The position numbers and the translations under genes were made by a program. 64,000 bases of DNA from Marinobacter sp. (GTDB taxonomy: Bacteria; Pseudomonadota; Gammaproteobacteria; Pseudomonadales; Oleiphilaceae): positions 62,001 through 126,000 of the forward strand of contig JAIUMV010000009.1 of NCBI GenBank assembly GCA_022565395.1, given 5' to 3'. Below, in pieces: positions 26,007 to 35,493 of this stretch; position 1 is the stretch's first letter, and each line of letters starts with the position of its first letter. The notes below the pieces were generated by a model that worked only from the letters and a program-made list of their open reading frames with translations, was not told the DNA's origin and did not search any database.

Positions 26007-27572
26007 TCAGAACATCGGCGCAATGCCGGCAACCGTCTCATCCAGCGGACCGTCACCCTGCGGGTTGAATAGCGGGTCTGCAGTCATGACCTGAGGGTTC
26101 TGAGCACCAAAATAGCGGTACATGGAGGCCGCGATGGCCATGGGCTCCGCCTGATAGCTACTGTCGGTTGGCGTGGTGTACTGGTTGTTGGTCTTGCTGC
26201 GCCCTACCCGCTCAGTGGTTCCTACCACCTTACCCAGCGCACTGGCGCCACCAGGGCGAACACCCGCGCCACCCAGCGTGTAGAGGTTCTGGTTATTGGC
26301 GTGATCCCAGCCACGGGAATTGTTGAGGTTAACCAGGCGACCAAAATCCCCCCAGACATTGATAATGATGTTGTCGGTGCGGCGCTGCATGCCGCCGGGG
26401 GTCTGGCCGGCAGCAGCATTGCGATCAGACAGACGGATATGCTTCATGGCCGCCCGCAAGGCCTGCATGAGCTGGGCCATCCGCTGGCGGTAACGATCCA
26501 CGGCATTGTTGTGGTCATCCCAACCGCCAAGGCCCGGCGTGCCCACCGACATATACAGGGAGCTGGGGTTTTCCACCGCCAGGGTCACAGCGGCCTGGAT
26601 CTGCCGGGCAAAGTTGGTATTCGGGTAGCGTAGCCGGCCATCCGGTCCGCGATCCGGGTCATTGGCGGGCACAAAGGGAAGCGGCGCATCACGCACCTGT
26701 GACAGATTGCCCACCAGGGTTTCCATGGCCTCCCGCGCCTCAAAACCGTCCACCGCCAGCCGGAACCGGCGCTGATAGGCATTGCTGGCCAGCTGACGCT
26801 CCATAACCAACAGATCAATACGGTCATTGATGGCGCTGTTACCGGACAGGCCGCTGTTACGGGTGTATGGGTTGTCAAAGTTGCTGTTGAGGGACAGATC
26901 ACGCAGCTCAAACGGTGTCGCTAATCCGGGGTCGCGGGCAAAAGCCGTGGTTTGCCCCTCAAAGGTCACAAAAGGCATGGGCAAACTTAACAGGTCACCC
27001 ACTGCCTGCCCGTTGGCTAGCGGACAGTTGGCCAGCGCGGCCCGGTGGGTGTAGAGCATCAACGCCAGCCGGGTGCCCAGCCCTGGCGAGTTCTCGATAT
27101 CCAGGCCGCCTTTCTGGTTGATGAAAATGGCCTCCCGGTGCGACCGGGTGGTGTTCTTGCGCTTATTAATGGTGCGGTAAATGGCAAGGTCGCCCGAGGC
27201 CAGCATATCCTCCATAAAGGTACCGCCCGCACCTGCCCAGCAACCGTGACGGGTAAGCTGGCCATTACCACCGTTAAACGGGTCCGTCGCCGGATCCCAG
27301 GCGCGATCTATGCCGTTACCGAAGGCTGTGCGGTAAGAGTTCTCGGAGTGAAAATCGATATCCTCAATATTGGTGAGGTTGCCGGCCAGCTCCGAGGCCC
27401 CGCCATACATGAAGATGTTAATAACCTGCGGCATCACAGCGGGCGCAGTAAAATTCACCGCTGCGTAGTTCAGACCCGCCGCGTGGGCCTTGCCCGCTAA
27501 CGCCGTGAGACTCAGGGCCGTCGGTACCGCTGGCAGCAGCGCCAGATTACGGATAAATGCGCGCCGCTTCAT
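26007..27572 (-). CDS. DUF1501 family Tat-exported protein
   Basis: A 521-residue protein starting MKRRAFIRNLALLPAV, a twin-arginine-type signal. It has DUF1501 features: the early INIFMYGGASE, TRSHREAIF and GWDDHNN motifs and the late GDFGRLVNLNNSRGWDHANN. DUF1501 proteins resemble the alkaline-phosphatase/sulfatase fold and are usually paired with a DUF1800 protein. Substrate unknown. The start overlaps the stop of the upstream gene by four bases. It is transcribed opposite to the flanking TlpA-DUF3570 and ApbE genes. Confidence 0.85.
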   Translation of the reverse strand: MKRRAFIRNLALLPAVPTALSLTALAGKAHAAGLNYAAVNFTAPAVMPQVINIFMYGGASELAGNLTNIEDIDFHSENSYRTAFGNGIDRAWDPATDPFNGGNGQLTRHGCWAGAGGTFMEDMLASGDLAIYRTINKRKNTTRSHREAIFINQKGGLDIENSPGLGTRLALMLYTHRAALANCPLANGQAVGDLLSLPMPFVTFEGQTTAFARDPGLATPFELRDLSLNSNFDNPYTRNSGLSGNSAINDRIDLLVMERQLASNAYQRRFRLAVDGFEAREAMETLVGNLSQVRDAPLPFVPANDPDRGPDGRLRYPNTNFARQIQAAVTLAVENPSSLYMSVGTPGLGGWDDHNNAVDRYRQRMAQLMQALRAAMKHIRLSDRNAAAGQTPGGMQRRTDNIIINVWGDFGRLVNLNNSRGWDHANNQNLYTLGGAGVRPGGASALGKVVGTTERVGRSKTNNQYTTPTDSSYQAEPMAIAASMYRYFGAQNPQVMTADPLFNPQGDGPLDETVAGIAPMF

Positions 27573-29377
27573 GAGCCGACCCTCCGCACATAGTAGAACT
27601 CTGGCAGGCGGGTAACATACTCAAACACCACCTGGGTAATATCGCGGTAAAAATTGATGCTGTTGGGGCGCACCCGTAACTCACCGTCGATCAGACGAAT
27701 GTAATCCAGCCCTGCAGATCCATCATCGGTACGCATCATATCCACCAGGGCGGCCCGCTCATCAGGAGTTGCCCGGCGCATCAGGCTGGACAGAAACAGG
27801 TAATCGATAAATTCCGCAGCCGTCATGGTCTGCAGTTCCGGCCTCAGCACGGTACGCATCAGCTCGGGGTTGTCCTCTCTGGGTACCGCCTCAAAGAGCA
27901 GCCCACGGAACCCCTTGGCCCCGCCACTGAACTCGCCCCCCAACCAGCCGTTCCGGTTCACGATATAGACTTGCTCCCGCATGGCTTTGGCCTGGGAAGA
28001 AAAGCTGAGCGTATCCATAGGCACCTGGGGTGTCCGGCCAATCTTGTACTCCATGGCCGCTGACCCCATGGCATACTGGCTCAGGGCGGCGCCGCTGGGC
28101 TCCTGCAGACGCCGCAGGATACGACGGCCAATATCGCCCTGATTGCGCTCCAGACTCCAGCGCAGACGGTGGAGACTGCCAAACATGTTCTCCTCAAACC
28201 ACTTGGGGCGCTCACTGTTGAGCAGGTACTCCCGAGAAAAGATCACGGCGCTGAAAATATCTTCAAAGGTGGTCGGATTGGCCGCCACTACCGCTTGCAC
28301 AAACGCCAGCCGCCGCTGAACGTCCAGCTCGGGCAGGAAGTAATTCACAATGACTTCCGTCACCCGGGGCATAAACAGCGGGTGGCTGACAATCACGTTG
28401 TACAGGTCACTGCAGTCAAGAATGTAATAGCGGTCCAACACCCGCTGGTAGGTGCGGTTTGGTTCACCGCTGCGTACCAGCTGGTACGCAGCGGACTCCG
28501 GGGTCAGCCGCCAATCCTGGCAGGCAGTGCCACCGCGACGGGAGTCTTCTTCCGTATCAAACAGCCCAAGAAACAACTCGTAGGCTTCCAGCGCATGATT
28601 CTCGGCAGAACGACTCACGCGCCAGCGGGACTGAGTGCCCAGATACTGGCGCACAATATCCCGCACGGGCACCTGATCGCGAATGCTGTTGCGCAGGTAG
28701 TTGTATATGAACCCGGCATCTTTGGCGTCGGTGCTCTCCATTTCCAGCGCGGGCGAGAACATGATGGTATTGGTCAGGAAGTAAGCCGTCCACTCCACGA
28801 AAAGATCACGACTCAGAGGAAATGCCGTAATCTGGGCCAGGGGCAGCTGCTTGTGCAGATGGGTGGTGTTCTCGTTGCCAATGCCGGCAAACTCGAACAG
28901 GTCGTCTGCGCCATAGACCGGCGTGTCATCGGGATTCAGACCAATACGGTCCCGCAGCGCCTGACGGCGGGCTGGCTGCAACGGGGTTCTCAACGCCTGA
29001 GCCGTGTTTGACAGGTAGCGACTATCCCGAGGCTGAAGGCGGTTCATTCCCGCCGACAGGTCAAAAAACTCGTCCACAGGCACGCCACGGTAAAAGCTCG
29101 CGCTCAGTTTATTGGCGACCTGATACTGCTGCTCCGGCGTCAACTGACGAAACTCGCTATCGCTGAGGGGTGCCGCCGCGCCCGCTGCCGTGAACACAGG
29201 CTCATTATCCCGGTAGGGCGTGCCCGGGTCACAACCCACGAGCAGCAACCAGGGCAGCAACAGGCCGCAGAGCTTACCTGCGCCGGTTGCGGGCCGATAG
29301 CCAGTGCCTTGTCCATTGCGCCCTGTGACGCCTTGCCACACCCTGGCTGTCCAATCATTACTCGGGCTCATAGCCAC
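27569..29377 (-). CDS. DUF1800-like lipoprotein partner of the DUF1501 protein
   Basis: A 602-residue protein with a hydrophobic lipoprotein signal at about residues 35-50 (LLLPWLLLVGC); a shorter start is possible. The body is helical, with FVEWTAYFLTNTIMF, RYYILDCSDLYNVI and SAVIFSREYLLNS. It resembles DUF1800 proteins in size, in its position before a DUF1501 gene and in the SREYLLN segment, but the match is only partial. It contains no heme motif. It is coupled to the downstream DUF1501 gene by overlap. Confidence 0.7.
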   Translation of the reverse strand: MAMSPSNDWTARVWQGVTGRNGQGTGYRPATGAGKLCGLLLPWLLLVGCDPGTPYRDNEPVFTAAGAAAPLSDSEFRQLTPEQQYQVANKLSASFYRGVPVDEFFDLSAGMNRLQPRDSRYLSNTAQALRTPLQPARRQALRDRIGLNPDDTPVYGADDLFEFAGIGNENTTHLHKQLPLAQITAFPLSRDLFVEWTAYFLTNTIMFSPALEMESTDAKDAGFIYNYLRNSIRDQVPVRDIVRQYLGTQSRWRVSRSAENHALEAYELFLGLFDTEEDSRRGGTACQDWRLTPESAAYQLVRSGEPNRTYQRVLDRYYILDCSDLYNVIVSHPLFMPRVTEVIVNYFLPELDVQRRLAFVQAVVAANPTTFEDIFSAVIFSREYLLNSERPKWFEENMFGSLHRLRWSLERNQGDIGRRILRRLQEPSGAALSQYAMGSAAMEYKIGRTPQVPMDTLSFSSQAKAMREQVYIVNRNGWLGGEFSGGAKGFRGLLFEAVPREDNPELMRTVLRPELQTMTAAEFIDYLFLSSLMRRATPDERAALVDMMRTDDGSAGLDYIRLIDGELRVRPNSINFYRDITQVVFEYVTRLPEFYYVRRVGS

Positions 29378-29574
29378 CGCCTTGACAAATTCCGGATCAA
29401 TAGGGGGATACTAAGCGCTAATCACCTGGCCCGGTATGACCAGTGGGCAAAACTGTGAGCCGGTTCCTGCGCATTACAGGGCAGGGTTATCAACCCATCA
29501 CCCTTGGCACCAAACCCGTGCGCAGCGAGAATGACCAGCAAGCTGTACTGCAAACGTGGGAGCCCTCTGCCAGC

Positions 29575-30480
29575 ATGACCTATGACCTTGAATGGACGCC
29601 CGACAGATCCCTCCTCCGTGCCCGCTTTTATGCCATGGGCAGCCCCATGGAGATACTGCTGGACCAACCCCGGCCCTTAAAACAAGAGCATCTTGCGTAC
29701 CTGTTGCAGGACGCGGTGGATGAAATTGAGCGAATCGAAGCCAAGTACAGCCGGTACCGGCCCGACAGCCTCCTCAGCCAGTTGAATCAAGGGGCCGGAA
29801 CGCCTTGCCAGCTGGACCAGGAAACCGCGCGGCTGATGGACTTTGCGGACCTCTGTTTTCAGCTTAGCGACGGGCTGTTTGACATCACATCCGGTGTGCT
29901 GCGGGCCTACTGGCGCTTTGGCAGTGATGGCCACTCGATTATCCCTGCCGCAGATGATCTCAACGCCCTGCGCAGCAAAATCGGCTGGCAGAAGGTCTCC
30001 TGGCAGGCACCCTGGCTCACGCTGCAAACCGGGATGGAGCTGGACCTGGGCGGCATCTGCAAGGAGTACGCGGCTGACCGCCTGCATGATATGCTCGCGA
30101 CCCGGCTAGATACCCCCTTTCTGATCAATCTGGGCGGCGATATCCGCTGCAACCAACCACGGCAGGGGCAGCAGCCCTGGGTGCTGGGCATCGAACACCC
30201 GGTCAATCTGAAGCAGGCCATTCAGGTACTGTCTCTGGACTATGGCGGTCTGGCCACCAGCGGGGATACCCGCCGGTACTATGAACATCAGGGCAAACGC
30301 TACGGTCACATTCTTGACCCTCGCAGCGGCTACCCGGTAGAAGGCGCACCCCGCTCAATCACCGTAGCCGCAGGCACCTGTACGGAAGCCGGCATACTCT
30401 CCACCCTCGCAATGCTGCAGGGGCCGGATGCAGAGGCATTTTTACAGGCCCAAGGGGTGACCTTCTGGGTGTATCGTTAG
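29575..30480 (+). CDS. apbE: FAD:protein FMN transferase (ApbE)
   Basis: An ApbE-family protein of about 301 residues: FYAMGSPMEI, FDITSGVLRAYWRFG, LDLGGICKEYAADR, LINLGGDIRC, then LATSGDTRRYYE and HILDPRSGYP. ApbE moves FMN from FAD onto a Ser/Thr of exported proteins. No signal peptide is visible, unusual for a periplasmic enzyme. The late motif usually A-D-x-x-x-T reads AGILST, with Gly in place of the conserved metal-binding Asp. A GTG at 29443 in the same frame would add 44 residues that look non-coding. It probably serves the DUF3570/DUF4266 genes nearby. Confidence 0.88.
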   Translation: MTYDLEWTPDRSLLRARFYAMGSPMEILLDQPRPLKQEHLAYLLQDAVDEIERIEAKYSRYRPDSLLSQLNQGAGTPCQLDQETARLMDFADLCFQLSDGLFDITSGVLRAYWRFGSDGHSIIPAADDLNALRSKIGWQKVSWQAPWLTLQTGMELDLGGICKEYAADRLHDMLATRLDTPFLINLGGDIRCNQPRQGQQPWVLGIEHPVNLKQAIQVLSLDYGGLATSGDTRRYYEHQGKRYGHILDPRSGYPVEGAPRSITVAAGTCTEAGILSTLAMLQGPDAEAFLQAQGVTFWVYR

Positions 30481-30618
30481 CCCGACCAACCATCATGCAG
30501 GCAATGGGCTATAGTCCATAGGTGTATCCGACCCATATTGCGGAGATCCTGCCAAGTGCTCTCAAGCCCTCAAAGCCCTGCGCCCGGCTCAGTAAGCTAG
30601 CAATAAAGGAGAACAACC

Positions 30619-31533
30619 TTGAGTAATACACTCACTGCCGCCGAACAGAATTGCGACGCCCTGACATCCCACTGCGAAGCCATTGAGCTGATTCTGGCGC
30701 CCCGTAAAACCGATCTGGGCGGCTTTTCTGTGCGCCGCCTGCTGCCAACCGCAAAACGCAAGATGGTTGGCCCCTGGATCTTCTTCGATGAAATGGGCCC
30801 CGCCGAATTTCCCGCAGGTCAGGGCATTAACGTCCGCCCCCACCCCCATATTGGCATAGCAACCGTGACCTACCTGTTTACCGGCGAGATCTTGCACCGG
30901 GATTCACTGGGCAGCCTGCAGGCCATTCGGCCCGGCGATATAAACCTGATGGTGACCGGACGGGGCATGGTGCACTCTGAACGGGAGCGTCCGGAAGTCA
31001 CCGCGAAGGATCACACCCTGCATGGCTTACAACTTTGGCTTGCGCTGCCAGCGGAACATGAAGAGACCGAGCCGGCCTTCCATCACTACCCCGCCGCCGA
31101 GGTGCCCAGCGTGGATGTTGATGGCGTGCCCGTGCGTATCATGATGGGTAGCGCCTATGGGGCAACTTCTCCGGTTCGGGTTTTCTCGGAAACGCTGTAT
31201 CTGGAAGCGCACCTGAACAAAGGCCAGAGCCTTACGCTGCCTGAAACCGAGGAGCGTGGCCTGTATGTGGCCAAGGGCGCCCTGATGGCGCAGGATACGG
31301 CCTTGCCTCTTCACTCCATGACCGTGTTTGCTCCGCACCCGGGTATAACTGTAACGGCAACGGAAGACTCCCGCATTGCCCTTATCGGTGGCGCGTCGGT
31401 GGGCCCGCGCTTTATCGAATGGAACTTTGTCTCCAGTCGTAAAGAACGCATTGAGCAGGCCAAAAACGACTGGCGGGACGGTCGCTTTGCCAAGGTGCCG
31501 GGGGATGAGGAGGAGTTTATCCCCCTACCCTGA
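30619..31533 (+). CDS. Pirin family protein
   Basis: A 304-residue bicupin. The metal site is visible in the N-terminal cupin: PHPHIGIATVTY, HRDSLGSLQAI and GRGMVHSERE. Pirins bind iron, and some have quercetinase or redox-sensor activity; the role here is unknown. The start is TTG with AAGGAG seven bases upstream. It converges on the cyanase gene, with a terminator between. Confidence 0.9.
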   Translation: MSNTLTAAEQNCDALTSHCEAIELILAPRKTDLGGFSVRRLLPTAKRKMVGPWIFFDEMGPAEFPAGQGINVRPHPHIGIATVTYLFTGEILHRDSLGSLQAIRPGDINLMVTGRGMVHSERERPEVTAKDHTLHGLQLWLALPAEHEETEPAFHHYPAAEVPSVDVDGVPVRIMMGSAYGATSPVRVFSETLYLEAHLNKGQSLTLPETEERGLYVAKGALMAQDTALPLHSMTVFAPHPGITVTATEDSRIALIGGASVGPRFIEWNFVSSRKERIEQAKNDWRDGRFAKVPGDEEEFIPLP

Positions 31534-31538
31534 TCAAA

Positions 31539-31573
31539 CATGGCTCCGGGTAAGCCAGCCCCCCGGAGCCATG
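31539..31573. terminator. Terminator between pirin and cynS
   Basis: Perfect 12-bp stem (31539-31550 with 31562-31573) with an 11-base loop, placed between two convergent genes. T-runs are short on both sides, so bidirectional termination is likely but not certain. Confidence 0.65.
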
Positions 31574-31578
31574 CTTTG

Positions 31579-32022
31579 CTACCAGGCTTTGTAAGGGAGA
31601 AACTTGCCATTCAGCGTGATCACTACCCGGTCGCCTTTCGGGTTCTCTTCCTTGTCAATATCCATGGTAAAATCGATGGCACTCATGATGCCGTCGCCAA
31701 ACTTCTCATGGATCAGTTCCTTGATGGTGCCACCGTAGACGCCAATCATCTCGTACAGGCGATATACCAAAGGATCCTGAGGCACCTCCTTACCCCAGCT
31801 CTTGTAGGGGCACTGCTGCAGGGCTTCCGCAACACCTTTTTCCAGGCCCAGCGTCTCGCACAGGGCAAACGCTTTGTCCTCACTCATGCTGTTCATACCC
31901 AGACAGGCTGACGTGGTATACACCGGCGACATGCCAATGGCGTCAGCCAGCGCCTCCCAGGACATACCTTTACCTACCTTGGCTTCAAGGATTCGAGCGG
32001 TCATCAGTTCTTTGTTCATCAT
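31579..32022 (-). CDS. cynS: Cyanate hydratase (cyanase)
   Basis: A 147-residue cyanase that converts cyanate and bicarbonate to ammonia and CO2 (via carbamate). The catalytic residues match the E. coli enzyme with an offset of eight: Arg88, Glu91 and Ser114 in YRLYEMIGVYGG and GIMSAIDF. Its N-terminal helix-turn-helix-like domain is normal for the family. It is the last gene of the cyn operon, 24 bases after cynD. Confidence 0.97.
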   Translation of the reverse strand: MMNKELMTARILEAKVGKGMSWEALADAIGMSPVYTTSACLGMNSMSEDKAFALCETLGLEKGVAEALQQCPYKSWGKEVPQDPLVYRLYEMIGVYGGTIKELIHEKFGDGIMSAIDFTMDIDKEENPKGDRVVITLNGKFLPYKAW

Positions 32023-32046
32023 GATAATTACCTCGTGTTGACTCAG

Positions 32047-32967
32047 TCAGGCATTGACCGCGCGGGCGGCCGATTCAGTGTTGCTCTCCTCACAGGCTGA
32101 TGCCTCAGCAGGGCGCTGCGGGGAGACGGGGGGAAGAAGCGTAGGGTCCACAACCCGGGGTTTACCCTGGGTATCCGGGGTCGCTGTGCCACTGCGATTC
32201 ACCAGAAAGTCCACCAGATAATCACGCACCCGGTGATAGGCGGGATCCTGGAAGATGGTGGCCCGGCTACGGGGCCGATTGATATTGACTTTGACACTCT
32301 CGGCAATGCGGGCGTGGGGGCCGTTGGACATCAGAAAGATTCGATCTGACAGCAGTATCGCTTCATCCACATCGTGGGTGATCATAAAGACGGTTTGCTG
32401 GGTCTCACTCCAGATCTTCACCAGCTCGTCCTGAATAACCCCGCGGGTCAAGGCATCCAGAGCACCGAAGGGTTCATCCAGCAGCAGGAGTTCAGGCTGG
32501 GTGGCAAAAGCACGGGCAATGCTGACCCGCTGGCGCATACCCCCCGAGAGCTGGCTGGGCTTGCGATGCATGGCCTTGTCCAGACCCACCATGGTGAGGT
32601 AGCGCTCACTGTGGGTCCGCACTTGCTCGCGAGACCAGCCTGGCCAGCGGGCGCGAACCCCGAACATGATGTTCTTAAGGGCTGTCATCCAGGGCAGCAA
32701 GCTGTAATTCTGGAACACCACACCCCGCTCCAGGCTCGGACCGGAAACTTCTTTGCCATTCATGATGACATTGCCCTTGGAGGCCTCATCCAACCCAGCC
32801 AGCACATTCAGGATGGTGGACTTGCCGCAGCCTGAGTGGCCGATGATGCAAACAAACTCACCCTTGTTGAGAGCAAAGCTGACTTCATCAAACACCGTCA
32901 ACTCGCCCCCCTGACCGTCGGCAAACACTTTGGCCAGGTTATCCACTTCGAGAAATGGTTTACTCAT
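32047..32967 (-). CDS. cynD: Cyanate/nitrate-type ABC transporter ATPase
   Basis: A 306-residue ATPase: Walker A GHSGCGKST, Q-loop FQNYSLLPW, signature LSGGMRQRV, Walker B LLLLDEPFGAL, H-loop THDVDEA. It belongs to the NrtD/SsuB/TauB group. ATG at 32965-32967 with AAGGAG six bases upstream is chosen over longer in-frame starts. It energises cyanate uptake with CynB and CynA. Confidence 0.93.
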   Translation of the reverse strand: MSKPFLEVDNLAKVFADGQGGELTVFDEVSFALNKGEFVCIIGHSGCGKSTILNVLAGLDEASKGNVIMNGKEVSGPSLERGVVFQNYSLLPWMTALKNIMFGVRARWPGWSREQVRTHSERYLTMVGLDKAMHRKPSQLSGGMRQRVSIARAFATQPELLLLDEPFGALDALTRGVIQDELVKIWSETQQTVFMITHDVDEAILLSDRIFLMSNGPHARIAESVKVNINRPRSRATIFQDPAYHRVRDYLVDFLVNRSGTATPDTQGKPRVVDPTLLPPVSPQRPAEASACEESNTESAARAVNA

Positions 32968-33010
32968 GTCAGGCTCCTTGGTCGCGCCATGCTCACAGCG
33001 CGACGCACAT

Positions 33011-33850
33011 TTACTCTTTGAATTCCACCAGGCGCTGCGCCCGGCCCAGGGCCATATCCAGCAACATGCCAACCACCCCGATCATCAGAATGGAGAAGAT
33101 CACACTGGCAAGGTCCAGGTTGTTCCATTCGTTCCACACGTAGTAACCAATGCCGGTGCCACCCACCAGCATCTCTGCTGCCACGATGACCAGCCAGGCA
33201 ATGCCAATGGAGATACGCATACCCGTCAGGATGGTGGGGGCGGCGGCCGGCAGTATCACCGTGACGGCAGTACGCAGGGGCCCCAGCTCATGGGTGCGGG
33301 CCACGTTGATCCAATCCTGGCGGACATTGGCCACGCCAAACGCGGTGTTCAGAAGCATCGGCCAGATGGAACAGATGAAAATCACGAAGATGGCAGAGCG
33401 CTCTGAGTCCTGAATAATAAACAGGGCCAGCGGCATCCAGGCCAGCGGTGAGATGGGCCGCAACACCTGGATGTAAGGGTTAAGCGCTTTGTACATCAAC
33501 GGCGACATGCCAATCACGAAGCCCAGGGGCAGTGCCACCGCCAGCGCCATGCTGTAGCCGGTAATCACCCGATAAATCGAGTACGCCAACTGAATGCCAA
33601 TGCCCTTGTCATTGGGACCGTTGTCATAGAACGGGTTGGCCAACTCCGCGATGGCATGACTGATCACCGCAGAAGGCGGCGGCACCCGGGCCACACCTTC
33701 ATCACCAGCCCCACCCATCAGCAATTCATACTCCGACAACTCTGCGGTACCGCCGCCGCCTGAGGTGGCTGTTGCCAGCTCCCACAAGCCCAGCATCACC
33801 ACCAGAAAGACCAGGGACAGCAAGCTGCCCCGCATGGCAAGTGAGTTCAT
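33011..33850 (-). CDS. cynB: Cyanate/nitrate-type ABC transporter permease
   Basis: A 279-residue permease with about six transmembrane helices. The EAA-type coupling loop reads EEx-like: ARTHELGPLRTAVTVILPAAAP. It belongs to the NrtB/SsuC family. It starts two bases after the stop of cynA and ends 43 bases before cynD. A periplasmic loop of about 40 residues after the first helix (GGGGTAELSEYELLMGG) is longer than in most relatives. Confidence 0.92.
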   Translation of the reverse strand: MNSLAMRGSLLSLVFLVVMLGLWELATATSGGGGTAELSEYELLMGGAGDEGVARVPPPSAVISHAIAELANPFYDNGPNDKGIGIQLAYSIYRVITGYSMALAVALPLGFVIGMSPLMYKALNPYIQVLRPISPLAWMPLALFIIQDSERSAIFVIFICSIWPMLLNTAFGVANVRQDWINVARTHELGPLRTAVTVILPAAAPTILTGMRISIGIAWLVIVAAEMLVGGTGIGYYVWNEWNNLDLASVIFSILMIGVVGMLLDMALGRAQRLVEFKE

Positions 33851-33852
33851 GA

Positions 33853-35268
33853 TTACCCCCTGCGGATCGCAAAGCTGTTGATATACCCCTCAGGGTCCCG
33901 GTAATCGAAGGTTTTGCCCATGATGGTATGGGTCTTGTAGGTGCTTTCAGGGGCTGGGTAGCCCAGCTCTTCCATAATCTTGCGGGTATCTGAGGCCAGG
34001 TAGACCTTTTCAGCAATATCCTGATAATCAATATCGCCACTGACATAGCCCCAACGTTTCATCTGGGTCAGTATCCAGACGCCCATGGAGTGCCAGGGGA
34101 AAGGATCAAAATCGATCCGCGCAGGATCATTCTGGACATTGCCAAGACCATCCGCATAGCGCCCGGTCAGCACTTGCTGGATCACCGGTACCGGCTGGTT
34201 CAGATAGGCTCTGGGGGCAATCGCTTCGGCGATTTCCACACGGTTTTCCGCCTTCTGTGAATACTGCGTGGCATCAATAATGGCCCGCAGCAAGGCACCG
34301 TAAGTGTTGGGATTTTCCTGAGCAAACCGCTGGCTGCAGGCAAAGGCACAACAGGGGTGACCATCCCAGATATCCTTGGTGAGCATATGGATAAAGCCCA
34401 CCCGTTCCCAGACAGCCCGTTGATTGAAGGGATCGGGGGACAGGAAACCATCGAGATTGCCCGCCCGCAGGTTAGCCACCATATCGGGTGGTGGCACGAC
34501 GCGAATCTGCACGTCACGATCCGGGTCCAGCCCATGTTCCGCCAACAAGTAGCGGAGCAGGAAGTTATGCATGGAATACTCAAAAGGCACACCAAAACGG
34601 AAACCTTTCCACTGTTTGGGATCCCTCTTATCCTGATGATCCATGTGCAGGACAATGGCCTGACCGTTGATATTCTCAACCGCTGGCATGACGAAATGCT
34701 CTGCAGTGGAGCCCGCACCCATGGTCATGGCAAGGGGCATAGGTGTCAGCATATGAGACGCATCGTATTCCCGCGACAGAGATTTATCCCGTGCCACCGC
34801 CCACCCGGCCGTTTTGATCACCTCCACATCCAGGCCGTAGCGCTGATAGAAGCCCAGTGGATGAGCCATGATGATGGGCGTGGCACAGGTAATCGGCACG
34901 AAGCCGATACTGAGTTTGGTCTTTTCGAGCTTGCCCATGGACTCCTTGACGGCCGCCTTCGCCTGCTCCAGCGGGAATACCGAAGCCAGTAGCGCCGCGG
35001 CGGCGCCACCCCCCAACAGTTTCATAAAGCTGCGCCGGCTGTGCTCATTGTGGCCAAATACACTCCGCACCACGGCGCTTTCAATAGCCCTGTCCAGCAG
35101 GGCTTCGCTCTCATGGGGCACTTGCTGGTCGGTCTCACGGGTCTGTAGGGGATTAGGGGTACCGGCCACCGACACCCGCTGCGGGCTGCAGGTGTGACAA
35201 TTGCAATCCTTCGCATGCACTAACGAAATATCACCATCAAAGGGATTTCCAAGACTCTTGAATGACAT
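33853..35268 (-). CDS. cynA: Cyanate/nitrate-type ABC substrate-binding protein
   Basis: A 471-residue NrtA-like binding protein. The twin-arginine signal is internal, SRRSFMKLLG at 77-86, after a long N-terminal extension with a cysteine cluster CNCHTC (22-27). The mature part shows VPITCATPIIMAHPLGFYQ and the NrtA-type GHPCCAFACS. It delivers cyanate (or a related anion) to CynBD. It is the first gene of cynABDS, behind a sigma-54 promoter at 35356-35371. The early cysteines might hold metal or sit in the cytoplasm before export. Confidence 0.92.
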   Translation of the reverse strand: MSFKSLGNPFDGDISLVHAKDCNCHTCSPQRVSVAGTPNPLQTRETDQQVPHESEALLDRAIESAVVRSVFGHNEHSRRSFMKLLGGGAAAALLASVFPLEQAKAAVKESMGKLEKTKLSIGFVPITCATPIIMAHPLGFYQRYGLDVEVIKTAGWAVARDKSLSREYDASHMLTPMPLAMTMGAGSTAEHFVMPAVENINGQAIVLHMDHQDKRDPKQWKGFRFGVPFEYSMHNFLLRYLLAEHGLDPDRDVQIRVVPPPDMVANLRAGNLDGFLSPDPFNQRAVWERVGFIHMLTKDIWDGHPCCAFACSQRFAQENPNTYGALLRAIIDATQYSQKAENRVEIAEAIAPRAYLNQPVPVIQQVLTGRYADGLGNVQNDPARIDFDPFPWHSMGVWILTQMKRWGYVSGDIDYQDIAEKVYLASDTRKIMEELGYPAPESTYKTHTIMGKTFDYRDPEGYINSFAIRRG

Positions 35269-35355
35269 GCTCGCTCTCCTCTCAAAGCTGCACGCGCCGC
35301 ACCACCAGAGTGCAGGCGCACCGCATTGGTTACCTGATTGTTCTGAGAGGGTAAT

Positions 35356-35371
35356 TGCAGCTACCGTGCCA
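35356..35371 (-). promoter_or_regulatory. Sigma-54 (-24/-12) promoter of cynABDS
   Basis: Read on the minus strand, TGGCACGGTAGCTGCA matches TGGCACG-N4-TTGCW in all but one position. Transcription should start about 75 bases before cynA. The adjacent divergent gene encodes a sigma-54 activator, which makes the call strong. Confidence 0.8.
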
Positions 35372-35442
35372 GCACCGGGAGGTCGATACTTTTTAATTGA
35401 ATTTCATATAGATAGAAAAATAGAGCTGACATGCCCCTAACT

Positions 35443-35493
35443 ACGATTTTTCGTAGATCACGATATTTCGTGATTAGAGATACGAGATATCGT
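35443..35493. promoter_or_regulatory. Three ACGA-N4-TCGT operators, likely CynF sites
   Basis: Palindromes ACGATTTTTCGT (35443-35454), ACGATATTTCGT (35460-35471) and ACGAGATATCGT (35482-35493) share the same half-sites and spacing inside the site. Centres are 17 and 22 bases apart. They lie about 100-150 bases upstream of the predicted cynA start site, the usual place for enhancer sites of sigma-54 activators. They are also just before cynF, so autoregulation is possible. Confidence 0.7.
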
